The position numbers were made by a program, and so were the translations under genes. From contig NC_090174.1 of NCBI RefSeq assembly GCF_024679245.1, positions 13,883,350 through 13,947,349 of the forward strand: DNA of 64,000 bases, read 5' to 3'. Below the pieces are notes generated by a model. It had not been told where the DNA came from. It ran no database searches and saw only the letters and a list, made by a program, of their open reading frames with translations. Of this stretch, positions 12,191-25,900 are shown one piece after another. Numbering within the stretch: the stretch's first letter is position 1; each line of letters opens with the position of its first letter. The DNA is from Pseudorasbora parva. Lineage: Eukaryota; Chordata; Actinopteri; Cypriniformes; Gobionidae.

Positions 12191-12500
12191 CAATATATAT
12201 GTCACCCCTGTGAGGCTCTGGGAGAATTTTGATACCCAAGTTCCAGAGATGGGCGGGCCAGAAACTTTAAACGTGGTGGAAGGGAAGAGCGATTGCTGCT
12301 GTGACTAAACATGACTAAACATTCGAAGCGTAGTGTATGTTTTAGTGAAAATAGCCTGCATTTGACTGAAATTCTAGATTCATCAGCAAGCAGACTTTCT
12401 AGATGGCGTGGTGAATGTTTATATGGTTGTTAATGTATTGAATGCTAAATATCATTTGGTTTTAATAAGATTTTCCCAATAATTAAGCAATAATAAACCT
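12191..12500. other. intronic, nothing recognised
   Basis: No ORF or repeat recognised. Confidence 0.5.
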
Positions 12501-12501
12501 G

Positions 12502-13151
12502 AGGGCTTTTCACTCTGTGCTTCTTTTCATTCTAAACACTGCTTTTAACCCTGGATAAAGTATTTCACACTTGTAATTTTGATGCGGGGTTATGAAACCC
12601 TGCTTTTGCGGTGTTAATACCACATTGCAGTGCCAAACGTGTAAAGTTTAAAACTATGCAGTAATAGAATGTTACAACTAGATCCTTAGCACACAACAAC
12701 CAATCGCATGCCTTATATTGATGCGTTTTGGGCAGTCACGGAAACACTCCGCAATGTATAAACAGTCGTTTCTGCGTATAATAGGATAACCACGATGGAA
12801 AGCGCAACAATTGGAGTGAAGAAGAGACCATTTCGTTCAAAGTTTACTCAGAAAAAAACCCATAATATTAAAAGTCAGCAATGTGTAATATGATATAGCC
12901 TTTATGTAAACAGGTTACGTTTCTACATTTGGCCAGTCAGTAACAGTGACAGAAAAATATGCAAATAAGGACTTTAACCCGGGTTTAGGAATGTGCTGTT
13001 GAAAACGGCAGTTTATGAATGCCCAGGATTAACCGTTAACCCCGGGTATAGTGTGAGCAGTGCGAAACATGAATAAAGATAATCCAGGATTCTGTTTACT
13101 CTGGGTTTAGAATGACCCAGGGTTAACTATTTCAAGTATGAAAATCCCTTT
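12502..13151. mobile_element. diverged TIR element (MITE)
   Basis: The left end has AGGGCTTTTCAC..ATTCTAAACAC and the right end, reverse-complemented, has AGGGATTTTCATAC..ATTCTAAACCC. The right third is clearly related to 17275-17354, showing two copies of one family in this gene. Confidence 0.55.
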
Positions 13152-13182
13152 AGTGTTCTGGCGATTCCTGTTTATCACTTAA

Positions 13183-13676
13183 AGGGTTACTTCAATGATT
13201 AGCATAGGGCTTTGTATCAATAGAAACCATGGAGTATATTCAAATGATCGTGCTCCTCCACTCATATCCCCCTGAGACGAGAGGATTATGCATTTTATTT
13301 CTGGAAAAATCACGAGAGCTCATTCAGCTCATTGTTCTCGATGGATGTTATCTGACTCAACGGCTAAATCACAATAAATTGAACAGACACATTCAGTTTT
13401 TAATTGTAGTGTCTGTTCTCCAACTGAACCGATTTTATGAAGATGAACGCGGTGGTGGGAAAGTGAAAGTGATTCAGTAACATTGGCTTTGAGAGTGGCC
13501 TCACAGGGCAGCGAAGCATTCTGGGAATTGTTGTCTTTTATCCCTATGAGACAAAAATACCTTTTCTGTCTTTTCTCAGTTTAGAAAGCACCAAATTCAA
13601 AAATAATTTTACATTTCTACTGCATTAATGACCCAGTTTAAATACAGATTCATCTTCCCAGCGCTGAAGTACCCCT
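13183..13676. mobile_element. TTAA-flanked MITE
   Basis: TTAA at 13179-13182 and 13677-13680 flank inverted termini AGGGTTACTTCA and (rc) AGGGGTACTTCA. A truncated relative starts at 54273. The 83-codon ORF inside is not treated as a gene. TTAA duplication fits piggyBac- or Kolobok-type transposases. Confidence 0.7.
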
Positions 13677-13906
13677 TTAAATGCGACAAGCTTTCAAAAC
13701 TTCAAAAGTTGGAAGTAGGACATTTTCAATAGCATGTGAAGGCAGCATAAGTTCTCTATTTCTCTCTCGTGTGCTTTATTGCTGTTACTAACTCCTGACA
13801 GACACCACACTTTACATACTTTTCTTTTCATATGGTCTTTATAAAAAATGTTCTCAAAAGTTACCTAAATTTTGTGCTTGAGTGTCTAATGTGACTGTTA
13901 TGATAG

Positions 13907-14009
13907 GAACATTAAGGATGTGTTGAGCTGTTTCTCTGACTCACCCCCCTCTACACCAACCTTTCCTGAGGGGGGCAACCCTGTGCTTTATGGAGAGGAG
14001 GACAACAAG
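13907..14009 (+). CDS. acaca: acaca exon 1 of window (internal exon)
   Basis: Acceptor TGATAG, donor AAG|GTGAAC. One leading base completes a codon from an upstream exon outside the window, then 34 codons beginning [20 protein letters not shown]. The SDSPP..TPTFPE stretch matches a proline-directed Ser/Thr cluster of the central domain, known in mammals as a phosphorylated region (family knowledge, recalled). Confidence 0.9.
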
Positions 14010-17000
14010 GTGAACCTTTCACCCTCTGAACCTGTCAAAAAATAATAAAACCAAAGATTAAAAGATAACATTTTTCAATATATTAGATTGTTGAAATGAA
14101 GATCGCTATTGGATCGCCATTGAACATTTTCTATACCTAGTTTTGTGTGTTTTATTGTAGAGTATTCAAGATGAGCCAATTCATATACTTAATGTGGCTA
14201 TAAAGACGGACAGTGACATCGAAGATGATGGGCTGGCGGCCATGTTCCGTGAGTTTACCCAGTCTAAGGTAAAGCGTTTGGGTTCTGTTTGGGTTGATTG
14301 TCTTTTATTGAAAATGTTCTCAGGGAATTAATTTTCATATTCTACCGCAGAAATCTCTGCTATTTGAACACGGCATCCGAAGACTTACCTTCCTGGTTGC
14401 TCAGAAGGTATGCTTTCAAAATGACATTTGAGCATGTTTCCGCTCTCTCACTCCTCAATCAAATTTGAACTCAATCTGTAATCAGCTAAATGTTAATTTG
14501 AATAACTGTAAATCATAGTAACTGATCTCAAGTCTGGTACACCCACTGCATGTGTGTGTGTCTTTTTCCCTGTGCTCTTGACGCCATTATTAACAGGATT
14601 TCAGGAAGCAAGTCAACTGTGAGGTGGACCAGAGGTTCCATGTAAGTAGTTGTGGAATGTTTGAGACATTGGCTCTGTTCCACAACCTTTTGAGCTGCTT
14701 CACTGTCTACTCTATAAATAGGCAGCTACCTACTTAGGTGACATCTTAACCACAAAATGAAACCTCACAAGTGACTGAAGTGAAATGCAAGAACAACTTT
14801 CACTTATGCAGATCATACCAATAGCAGCACTTTTCTACAAGCGCCTGAGAGTCTTAGCTTTAGCCTACAGTTGATTCTAGTAGTACATTAGCGTGTTGTA
14901 AATGATTCAAAACTCATATATCCCTACTAAAAGTAAAATATGTGGCACACACAGTTCACTTTTTATTAGACTGTCAGTATTTCTCAATATTGAATGTGAA
15001 TTAAAGTATTTTTGATCAACCTTTCTTGTTTTTTTGTCACTGTTTTGGATGTTAGCTTGTTGCTAAGCTAATGACCCAATACACCTGAGTAAAAAAAGCT
15101 GACATTTTATTTAAATGATGATAAATTCATTGCATGATGCTGATTAATTGATCAAATAATCTCTTATATCAATGTGTGAGCCTCTTAAATGGAGATTTAA
15201 TTTGATATGGTGATGAAGACATTATTTGGAGTAAATCCTTGAATCAAAGTGGCGTTGTAAGTCAGAGTTGTTTGTTTTATATCCATAAAATTGAACTTAA
15301 GTTATCTAATTTTTTTTAATGAAATGTTATAAACAATATTATTAGAAATAATTACTATTTTGACTCCTAGGGTTTGGAACAGAGCCATTATAAATGGTCT
15401 CTTTATTAAGTTGCTTAAGTCTTTGAAATGTGCAAATTGTACCTGTTTTTGTGCTGTAAATGGCCTATAGTGAATACACTTGTTAAGAATGTTAAGAATC
15501 TACTTTTATTTCACTTTTAATGTTTAATCACTTTATTTCACAGAGAGAATTCCCCAAATTTTTCACCTTCCGGGCTCGAGACAAGGTGAGTTGTTTTACA
15601 CAAGACTATTAATGACAGGCACAAAAGACTGTAACTCTTTTTAAATGCAAGCATTCATTAAATTCATCAGCAGCTTTATGTTTCGGTGGGAAAATACAAA
15701 GGGAAAATGAAGAGGAGGAATAGAAAAAGCTGTTATATTCCTCCGTTTCTTGTCTTTGCTGTGCAAGTAACTCCATCATGATCAATGGCGTTTCTCTGGC
15801 TTCCTTCAGCCCTGATAGTTTGCTAAAATGGTTCCAGCAAAGCTCATTACATTAATGAACTTTTTAATTATTTGTCTCATTTGAGAGGGATGACATCCAT
15901 TAGCAGCTGTGATTACCTACATTTACTAAATCTAGCTTGCTATTATAGCTCACGGGCACTTTCTGCTCCTGTAGACTCACTTTCTCTAAATTTAAAACGA
16001 GCAATTTCATTCCATTCATATTTTCTATTTTATTAAATCTTTTTTTGTACATTTTTATTTTGTTCATGTGGTCTTGAATGCAGATTTATGTGCTAATGTG
16101 AAGTGTAACCAATGTTTTTTGTTTTTTTGTTTTTTTGGCATCACATTGCATTTGTATAAATAACATTTTGTCTTTCATTGGTTGGAACATTGTTTAGTTT
16201 ATCTTTGCCTGATATTTTTGCATTTAACTACATATTGAATTGTGAAAGAAAATAGGTCTCATTCACTAATCATTTTCGTGGATTATACGTATTTATATGC
16301 ACAACTTCTCACAAAAAACATTTCTGAATTTCTTTTGAATTGAGGTATTCTAAAAGAGTGAGTCTAATCATTTGCATAAAACAGCCAAACCAATTTCATC
16401 TTTGCACATAACCTTTTCTTTACAGCCTTTCGTAAATCTCAGCAAATGTAATTTTTTTTTATAAATTTAGAATCTGTAAATTTTACTATGAAATGCTAAA
16501 TTTTTTCATGAAAACATTTGCATACGGATTTATTATCAACTGAAAAATATATGTAATTTTAATAGTTGTTTTTGCCAATTTTTCAGTTTGAGGAGGACCG
16601 TATCTACAGGCACTTGGAACCTGCATTGGCTTTCCAGCTGGAGCTTAACCGCATGCGTAACTTTGCACTGACTGCCATCCCCTGTGCCAACCATAAGATG
16701 CACCTGTACTTGGGAGCCGCCCGCGTGGAGGTGGGCACCGAGGTCACTGATTACCGCTTCTTTGTACGGGCTATCATCCGCCACTCGGACTTGGTCACCA
16801 AGGTAGGTGCATCACTGTGATCATAAATCTGGTTAGGCATGTGACGCTTTGCCCTTTGACGCTGCACTTAAACCTGGGTTTCCGTCGTTCTAAACCAGGC
16901 TTTTAACCTCAGGTAAACGAACGATTCACACTTGAACTTTTGATGAGGGTTAGCGATGCGTTTTACCTGGGGGAGCAGCGTTAGCATAATTTTTGCATTG

Positions 17001-19837
17001 TTAGCCCTACATTCCAGTGTCAAACATGTACATTGTGAAAAAAAAGCAGTGTTATAATGTTATGGCTAGATGCTTACACTGCAAAAAAATGCTTTTCTTT
17101 CTTAGTATTTTCATCTTGTTTCTAGTCAAAATATCAACAACAAAAAGAATATTACAATATATGCAAAAAAAATGTTAACCCAGTGCTTAGGAATCCAAAG
17201 GGGTGAAACACCAGCATACGAATACCAAGGATTAGTTGTTAACCCCAAGTCAATTATGAGCAATGTGAAACATGAAGCAGGATAAACCAGGATTTAGTTT
17301 GCCTAGGGTTTAGAAAGACCCAGTGTTAACTTTTTGAAGTGTGAAAATCCCCTATGTGTGGTTCTCTGCTGTATAGGAAGCGTCGTTTGAGTACCTGCAC
17401 AACGAGGCAGAACGTTTGCTGCTGGAGGCCATGGATGAGCTGGAGGTGGCCTTCAACAACACCGCTGTGCGCACGGACTGCAACCACATCTTCCTCAACT
17501 TCGTCCCAACTGTCATCATGGACCCTTCTAAGGTTTTAATGAATTTCAATGGAATTTCATTTTTAGGAAGTACATATTTGTATGCGTTTTGAGTCTTTGC
17601 ATTCTCATCAGATTGAGGAATCTGTACGCTCCATGGTCATGCGCTATGGCAGCCGTCTGTGGAAACTCCGCGTTCTCCAAGCCGAGCTGAAGATCAACAT
17701 CCGACTGACGCCCACTGGCAAGCAGATCCCCATCCGCCTCTTCCTGACCAATGAGAGTGGCTACTACCTGGACATCAGCCTGTACAAGGAGGTCACAGAC
17801 TCCCGTACAGGACAGGTGGGGCACAAAGACCGACAGGTGGGGCTCACGTGTCTCTCATTAACACAAATACATACATACAGACATCTCAAACTGAACTACA
17901 GTATAATGCCTTTGTCATCCTTCATTGTTTGTTAGTCATTTTTAATTTTCTGTCGATACACTATCAGTCAAAAGTTTGGACACACCGGATCATTATTTAT
18001 TTTGGCTGTATTTTTCAAAGCTATGAAATAATGCAAAATTTTGTAGTGAATGTTGAAAAATGTTTGATATATTTTACCTTCTTCAGATTCGAAACAGTTC
18101 ATTTTATTCATAGGTAGACACAATTTATATGTATTTGTCTGCAAAGCTAATTTCAAGCATTTAAGAATAGATCAAAATGTTTTATGTATAAAAATATATG
18201 AAAATTACACTTCCATTCAAAAGTTTGGATTTTGATAAATAATACAGTAAAAACAGTAATATTGTGAAGTATTATTGCAGTTTACTATTTTATTGCATTA
18301 TTTACTGCTTTGATAGCGAAACTTCAGCAGACAGTACTCCTGTCTTTAGATCAATCTAATATGCTAATTTTGGTGAAGAAACATTTCTAATTATTATTAA
18401 AGGCACAGTATGTAAGTTTCACCGCTAGTGATCGCTTTTTTAAAACAATAACAAAGGCGTAGCTTGATGACGCCGTGAATAAGTGTGGAATCATGGGAGT
18501 TGTCGTCTTTACCTCCACAGCTGATTGAAAGCAATCCGATGGGACTCAGGCAGAAATCATTTTCATGGGTGAGCTAATGTATTAAAGTTTTACTAACGTT
18601 ATTGTGGTATGAAGCGGGTGAGGCCGAGAGCCTGGGACATTTTACGCTGCTGTTTTACTATTGCCTATATACTGCAGTCGGCCGCTAGTGCCTGTCCTGT
18701 CGTTTTGTTTATTTTACGATTAAAGTTATGTTTAATGTTGGATTTCCTCCTTTCCTTAAAAGTTTTCTTTGATCACCTAAATTCACATTATTCTATTTCA
18801 TTCTAATAAAAACACCGCAAGTGCTGAAGTACTAATCATGCAGGACACTTTATCTTTATCTTTTTTTTTTTTTTTTTTGATTATGGGGTTATGCAGAGCT
18901 GTTTTACTTGGGGGGAAAAAATTCATACTAAATATGTTTAAGTGTGTTGACAATTGTAATAACGTTACTCTATGCGTTCGCTAGGTGGTTGGTATGAGAC
19001 ACTTGATGCTCACTGCAGTAAGCTAGATCAATAATACAATCTGCATACAATAATATATTATTAATGAAAGATGGATGGCTTATTGCTAAACGGGATGCAA
19101 ATCATTTTAAAGTATATTGTACTGTATGATAGAGAAAATGATGTATTACTGTTACTACAAATAAAGCTCTTTCTGATTTTACTGGGTTTGCCACTTGACA
19201 AAAGTTTTGCCACTTGTGTCTCTGAGGCATTGTACAAACATGTCACTCTCCGCAAGAAAATAAGATTCAGACAATAAAACTAACCATGTTGAGCTATATA
19301 ACAATGATTAGTTTTCTGCCGATAAAAGTGTCCAAACAGTTGCTCACCTGTCTAATAAAAAACATAATATTTTAAAGCATCTTTGGTGTTTCCATGGTTT
19401 CCACGGAAATCAAGGGTAGTGCGGATATGATGTCATTGACAAGCGACGCAATGTCACGGGCCGTTACACTGGTTTAAATAGCGGATTTCTCTGGATTTAA
19501 ACTGTTGGAAACATTTGGGATAATGTAAGTACAAAGTCAACAAAATATATAACATTAAGTGAGTTATAGATATTTTAATGCAAAAATCTTACATATTGTG
19601 CCTTTAATGAAAACAGCTGCTTAATATTTTTGTGGAAACATGATACTTCATAAATTTTTTTCACGATTCTTTGATTTACTCAAAAGTTCAAAAGAACAGC
19701 ATTTATTTGAAATAATTTGTTATATAAAGCTCTGTCACTTTTAATTAATTTAATCCATCGTTATCGAATATTATTCATTTATTTAAAAAAAAAATGCAAT
19801 GACCCCAAACTGTATTGTATATTTTATAATATATATA

Positions 19838-19919
<82 letters not shown>

Positions 19920-22900
19920 CATTACCTTTTTGATATTTATTTTATTTAATATTTAAAAGAAAAATGTATTCAGTTATTTGTGTCCAAACATATGACTGGC
20001 ACTGTATAGTCTGCCGTTGTAGTGAGTTGTTAACTACACTAATATAAATCTTTAAAATATTGACGTTCAGTCATTTGTCATTGCGCTAGTTCACGGTTTC
20101 GTTTCATTTGTCAGTGATGTGCTGACTTTTCTGATGATGCTTTTAAAAATGCTTTTTTATGGAATTAAATATAATTGATCGTTTTTCAAATGTTTGCAAA
20201 TCACCCTTTTGTCATTGTTACATTAACTGTCAGTCACATATCTGTTTGTCTATATGCGGGGATGTATTTATATTATTTCTATGCTTATTTGTATTACTTT
20301 AACTCTGCCTGACTGGCTGACTCTCTCTCGCCCTCTATCTCTCTCCTCAGATCATGTTCCAGGCATATGGAGATAAGCAGGGTCCTCTTCACGGCATGCT
20401 CATCAACACACCCTACGTCACTAAAGACCTTCTACAGTCCAAACGCTTCCAGGCCCAGAGCCTTGGCACCACCTACGTCTACGACTTCCCGGAGATGTTC
20501 CGTCAGGTACCGTCCACAACCTGAAACAGTAGTCTAGTGATGGCAAATATTTAAGCAGCTTAAGATTTGAATTTGAATTTAATTCAGGGCATCACAATGC
20601 AATTGCAAAATACTTGAAGCATCACAATCTCAATTTGTCTACAACAGTGTTGGGGTGCACATTGTTTGTATTAAAACATGCAAAAACAGACAAAATCTAA
20701 AACTATATATACAGTGAGGAAAATAAGTATTTGAACACCCAGCTATTTTTAATCATTTTAATCATGGAGGGGTCTGAAATTGCCATCGTGCATGTCCATG
20801 TCCAGGTTTCTGGCCTGTCGCTGAGCAACACAGAGTTTGAGCTCCCTCCAAAGATACTCTATTGGGTTTAGATCTGGAGACTGGATAGGACATGCCAGAA
20901 CCTTGACATGCTTTTTACAGAGCTACTCCTTGGTTATCCTGGCGGTGTGCTTCGGGTCATTGTCATGTTGAAAGACCCAGCCTTGATCCATCTTCAATGC
21001 TCTAACTGAGGGACGGAGGTTGTTCCCCAAAATCTCACAATACATGGCCCCGGTCATCCTCTCCTTAATACAGTGCAGTCGCCTTGTTCCTTGTGCAGAA
21101 AAACACCCCTAAAGCACGATGCTACCACCCCCATGCTTCACAGTAGGGATGGTGTTCTTGGGATGATACTCATCATTCTTCCTCCAAACACCTTTAATGG
21201 AATTATGACCAAAAAGTTATATTTTGGTCTCATCTGACCCCATGACTTTCTCCCATGACTTCTCTGGATCATCCAAATGGTCATTGGCAAACTTAAGACG
21301 GGCCTGGATGTGTGCTGGTTTGAGCAGGGGAACTTCAGTGCCATGCATGATTTCAAACCATGACGTCTTAGTGTATTACCAACAGTAACCTTGGAAACTG
21401 TGGTCCCAGCTCTTTTCAGGTCATTGACCAGCTCCTCCCATGTAGTTCTGGGCTGATTTCTCACCTTTCTTAGGATAATTGAGACCCCACGAGGTGAGAT
21501 CTTGCATGGAGCCCCAGTCCAAGGGAGATTGACAGTCATGTTTAGCTTTTTCCATTTTCTAATGATTGCTCCAACAGTGGACCTTTTTTCACCAAGCTGC
21601 CTGGCAATTTCCCCGTAGCCCTTTCCAGCCTTGTGGAGGTGTACAATTTTGTCTCTAATTTCTTTGGACAGCTCTTTGGTTTTGGCCATGTTAGTAGTTG
21701 GATTCTTACTGATTATATGGGGTGGACAGGTGTCTTTATTCAGCTAATGACCTCAAACAGGTGCATCTAATTTAGAATTATAAATGGAGTAGAGGTGGAT
21801 ATTTTAAAGGCAGACTAACAGGTCTTGGAGGGTCAGAATTCTAGCTGATAGACAGGTGTTCAAATACTTATTTGCAGCTGTATCATACAAATAAATAGCT
21901 AAAAAATCATATATTGTGATTTCTGGATTTTTTATTTATTTATTAGATTATGTCTCTCACAGTGGACATGCACCTAGGATGACAATTTCAGACCCCTCCA
22001 TGATTTACAAGTGGGAGAACTTGCAAAATAGCAGGGTGTTCAAATACTTATCTTCCTCACTGTATATTTTTTTGTGTGCAAGGAGGCATTCAGTTGATCA
22101 AACATGGAACTAAAGACATTTATTTTCATAACTAAAGATTTATATTTCAAATAAATGTTATTTTGAACTTTCTATTAGGGCTGCACGATAGATCACAATA
22201 AAATTGCATATTATTCGATAATTGCATGCGCAGCTTCTTAGCAACATGGGTGTGATCAGTAATAAACGCTTATCCGCAAGCCAGAGGATGCTCTCGTGCA
22301 AGGAACTCCTATGCCGCAGAAGTACGATAGCTTACGTCATTCACGGAAATCGCTATAGCTATGAACATCATATTATCGTTGAGATGAATCAGCATGACTG
22401 CTTCTCATGTTTGGAAGGATGTTTGACGCGTGTTGCTTTTTCAAATGCGTGTTATAAGCAACTCAAACTTGCAGTGCTTTTAGATGGAACAACATTTACT
22501 ACTGATCACAGAGCCATCCTACACTGACAAACTGCGCATAAAAGATCATCGCAGCCTTTGCGATTTGATAATCACGATAAACCAAATCGCGATAAGCATG
22601 TTTTCATGTAAAATGCGATATATCGTGCAGCCCTACTTTCTATCCATCAAAGAATCCTAAAAATAATATATTTCAGGGTTTCCACAAAAATATTAAGCTG
22701 TTAATATTTTTCAACATTGTTAAGACATTTTAAAATCAGCACAAAATCGGCATATTAAAATTATTTCTGAAGGATAATGTGACACTAAAAACTGAAAATT
22801 TGCCATCACAGGAATGAATTAAATGTTAAAATATATTAAAATATAATGTAATAAATGCAAAATAATACATGCAGCCTTGGTGAGCAAAGAGGCATTACAA

Positions 22901-25900
22901 ATTCTTACTGACATCAAACTTTTGAATGGTAACCCTACCAATTGTAACTCTGAATGGTACAGTTATTATTTTAAAGGTATTTAAATGAATTGTTTTCCTT
23001 GCTCCTGTAAGGATTTCATTGCTCCTGTACATATTTTTTTCTTTCATGTTTTTAATAATAATTAAAAGTTTTATATTATTTAAAATGAGGGCTGGAAATA
23101 TATGCAGATAATTTTTTACTATAAATTTTTCTTAGTGAATATATCTTTCTTAGTTTGTTATGCTGTCCATTTTTCTCTAGTCTCTAAGGAAGTTATGGCA
23201 GTCCATGGATGCACACGCCAACTTACCCAAGTGTCCTCTTCCATCGGAATTGCTCACCTTCACTGAGCTGGTTTTGGATTCTCAGGGTCAGCTGGTGCAG
23301 ATGAACCGCCTACCTGGAGGAAATGAGGTTAGATTGCACAATTTTAATGATAATGGCTTTTTTCATTGTAAAAACTTGTAAAAAAAAAAAATAATAATAA
23401 ATAAATCCTTATCCTAAACAAAACAACTATGTACTTCAAAACTTCATCTTCATCTTTCAACAAACCATCACATGTTCACTGCAAAAAAAGTGCTTTTCTT
23501 ACTTTTTGTCTTGTTTTTAGTCAACATTTCTTACATTAAGGAGCATTAATAGACAAGTACAAATTATTGTCTTGTTTTGGGGGAAAAATAACTCAAAATT
23601 AAGAGAGTTTTTGCTTAAAATAAGCAAAATGATCTGCCAGTGGGGTAAGCAAAATAACCTTGTTTTAAAATTATTTTGCTTACCCCACAGGCAGATTATT
23701 TTGAGTTATTTCCCCCCCCCCAAAACAAGACAATTACTCTTGCTTGTCTAGTAAATACGTCTTTCTTTTAAGAATTTTTAAATGCTTGGACTAGAAACAA
23801 GACAAACATACTAAGTAAGAAAAGCATTTTTTGCAGTGTTGTACACTTTACACACTGTAGGGGGCCCCTTTGCTTCTTAAATGTTGGTTTGTGAGGCTCT
23901 ACAAGCATTTATTTTAAATTCATGTATTTTATCACACCTTTATAGCGGATAAAAAAATGCGTAACACTCATGATTCTTCATTGTCTTTGATTTACTAGAT
24001 TGGAATGGTAGCATGGCGGATGACTATCCGAACCCCTGAGTACCCGGCCGGCCGTGAGATTATCGTGATCAGCAATGACATCACACATAAGATTGGCTCC
24101 TTCGGGCCGCAGGAGGATGTTCTGTTCCTGCAGGCTTCAGAAATGGCACGGGAAAGCGGCATCCCGCGAATCTATATCGCTGCCAACAGCGGAGCTCGGA
24201 TCGGCCTGGCAGAGGAGATCAGACACATGTTCCATGTGGCCTGGCAGGATCCGGCGGACCCGTACAAGGTTTGAAGTGGCTCCAGGGGGAGGGATCAGTA
24301 ATCATTAATGTAGTGATTATCTTCTGGATGTGTGTCATAATCACTGTTTTTCTGTTGATTCATAGGGCTTTAAATACCTGTACCTCACACCGCAGGACTA
24401 TAAGAAGGTGTCTGCTCTGAACTCAGTCCACTGTGAACATGTGGAAGATGAGGGAGAATCCAGGTGCATTACTTTATCCCATACACAGATGTTTAGATGC
24501 TCCTTTTTTTGCTGTTTTTTTTTTAACTTACTTCTGCACAAAAAGGCATAGCAATTTACACCACGTTTCATTTTCCGTTGGAAGGATCAGTAGTTATAGA
24601 TCAATTGTAAAAATATTACAGCAATTTGTTTTTGTCCCCATTTTCTCCCATTAATTCATCATTACTGGCAAGCTCAGTTGCTGAGCACAGTATATGAATG
24701 CATTTATTTATATCTGATCTTAGAACAAGCCATTTTTGCAGGTTTAGTTTTCAGTAAATGATTAGATTGTGAGGATATTTTGAGTTCTGAAAGTAATGGT
24801 ATTTACATTTGTACATAGAACATTTATTTCTAAAGACTGTCAAGATTTTTTTTTTTTCTGTCATTGATTATGTTCTCTAATGGAGAATGCTGTAAAAAAG
24901 CTCTAATGTTTCTTTGCAGGTATAAGATCACTGATATCATTGGTAAAGAGGAGGGGTTGGGTGTGGAGAACTTAAGAGGTTCTGGCATGATCGCAGGTGA
25001 ATCATCGCTGGCGTATGAGGAAATTATCACCATGAATCTGGTATGCTGACAGAACACACACACTTGTTACAAACCATGGCAAATATTTGGCAATACATTT
25101 GTAAAAGCTCCACCTTTGGATATTCATGAAAGCGTACGGGCAATATGTTTAGTAAAGTAAAGAATATACTATTTTCTTTATAACTGTTTTCAACATTGAT
25201 AAGACATTTTACCTAGAGTGCAAAATCAGCATAATGGAATGATTTCTGAAGGATAATGTGACACGGAAGACTGAAAATTCCGCTTTGCCATCACATGAAT
25301 AAATTAAATAAAAAAATGTAATGTAAAAATGTTTAAAGGTGCCATGTGTAAAAATTGAGGTAAAAATATCAAAAAAATGACCAACACGCATCAAAAGAAT
25401 GAGAAGAAATAAGGGCGATGATGTCATTAAAAAAATATGAAGTTATAGTGCTGCAGAGATATCAACCTTAATTAGCAGTAGCATTACTAGCCCCGGCCCG
25501 TCAGGTATCGTAATACCAGTCTCGGCCATGGGAGGCGGTATGCGGGCAACATAACCACCAGCCAACCTGGCGTACTTGAACCTGATGTCAATCGTGTGGA
25601 AAGTACAGCCCACTACTTCATTTCAGTTCAGGAAAGAGAGTGGACGGATGGCCTTGGCCCCTTAAATGTATCTGATATGATAAAAATAGCTGTTTTTACC
25701 TGACTGGAAAAAAACGGAAGTGCGGGCATGTCCCGTCATAATAAAAGTCCCGGTACTCGCGAGCCGTTTAGAATAGGTTACCTCCAGTGGACGAAAAGTT
25801 GCATAGTGCACTTTTAAATAGTGCTAACAGAACACATACTTGTTACAAACCATAGCAAATATTTGGCAATACACTTGGAAAAGCTCCACCTTTGAATATT

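Larger units (their letters stand above)
17959..20004. mobile_element. Tc1/mariner-type MITE carrying a nested insertion
   Basis: Left end CACTATCAGTCAAAAGTTTG and right end (rc) CAGTGCCAGTCATATGTTTG form inverted termini bordered by TA on both sides. The middle is taken up by a TTAA-flanked element (18401-19603). An (AT)n tract lies at 19857-19916. No transposase reading frame is left. Confidence 0.65.

Noticed and set aside
13229..13480. 83-codon ORF as a small host protein
   Set aside because: It lies wholly inside a TTAA-flanked MITE and has no recognised family.
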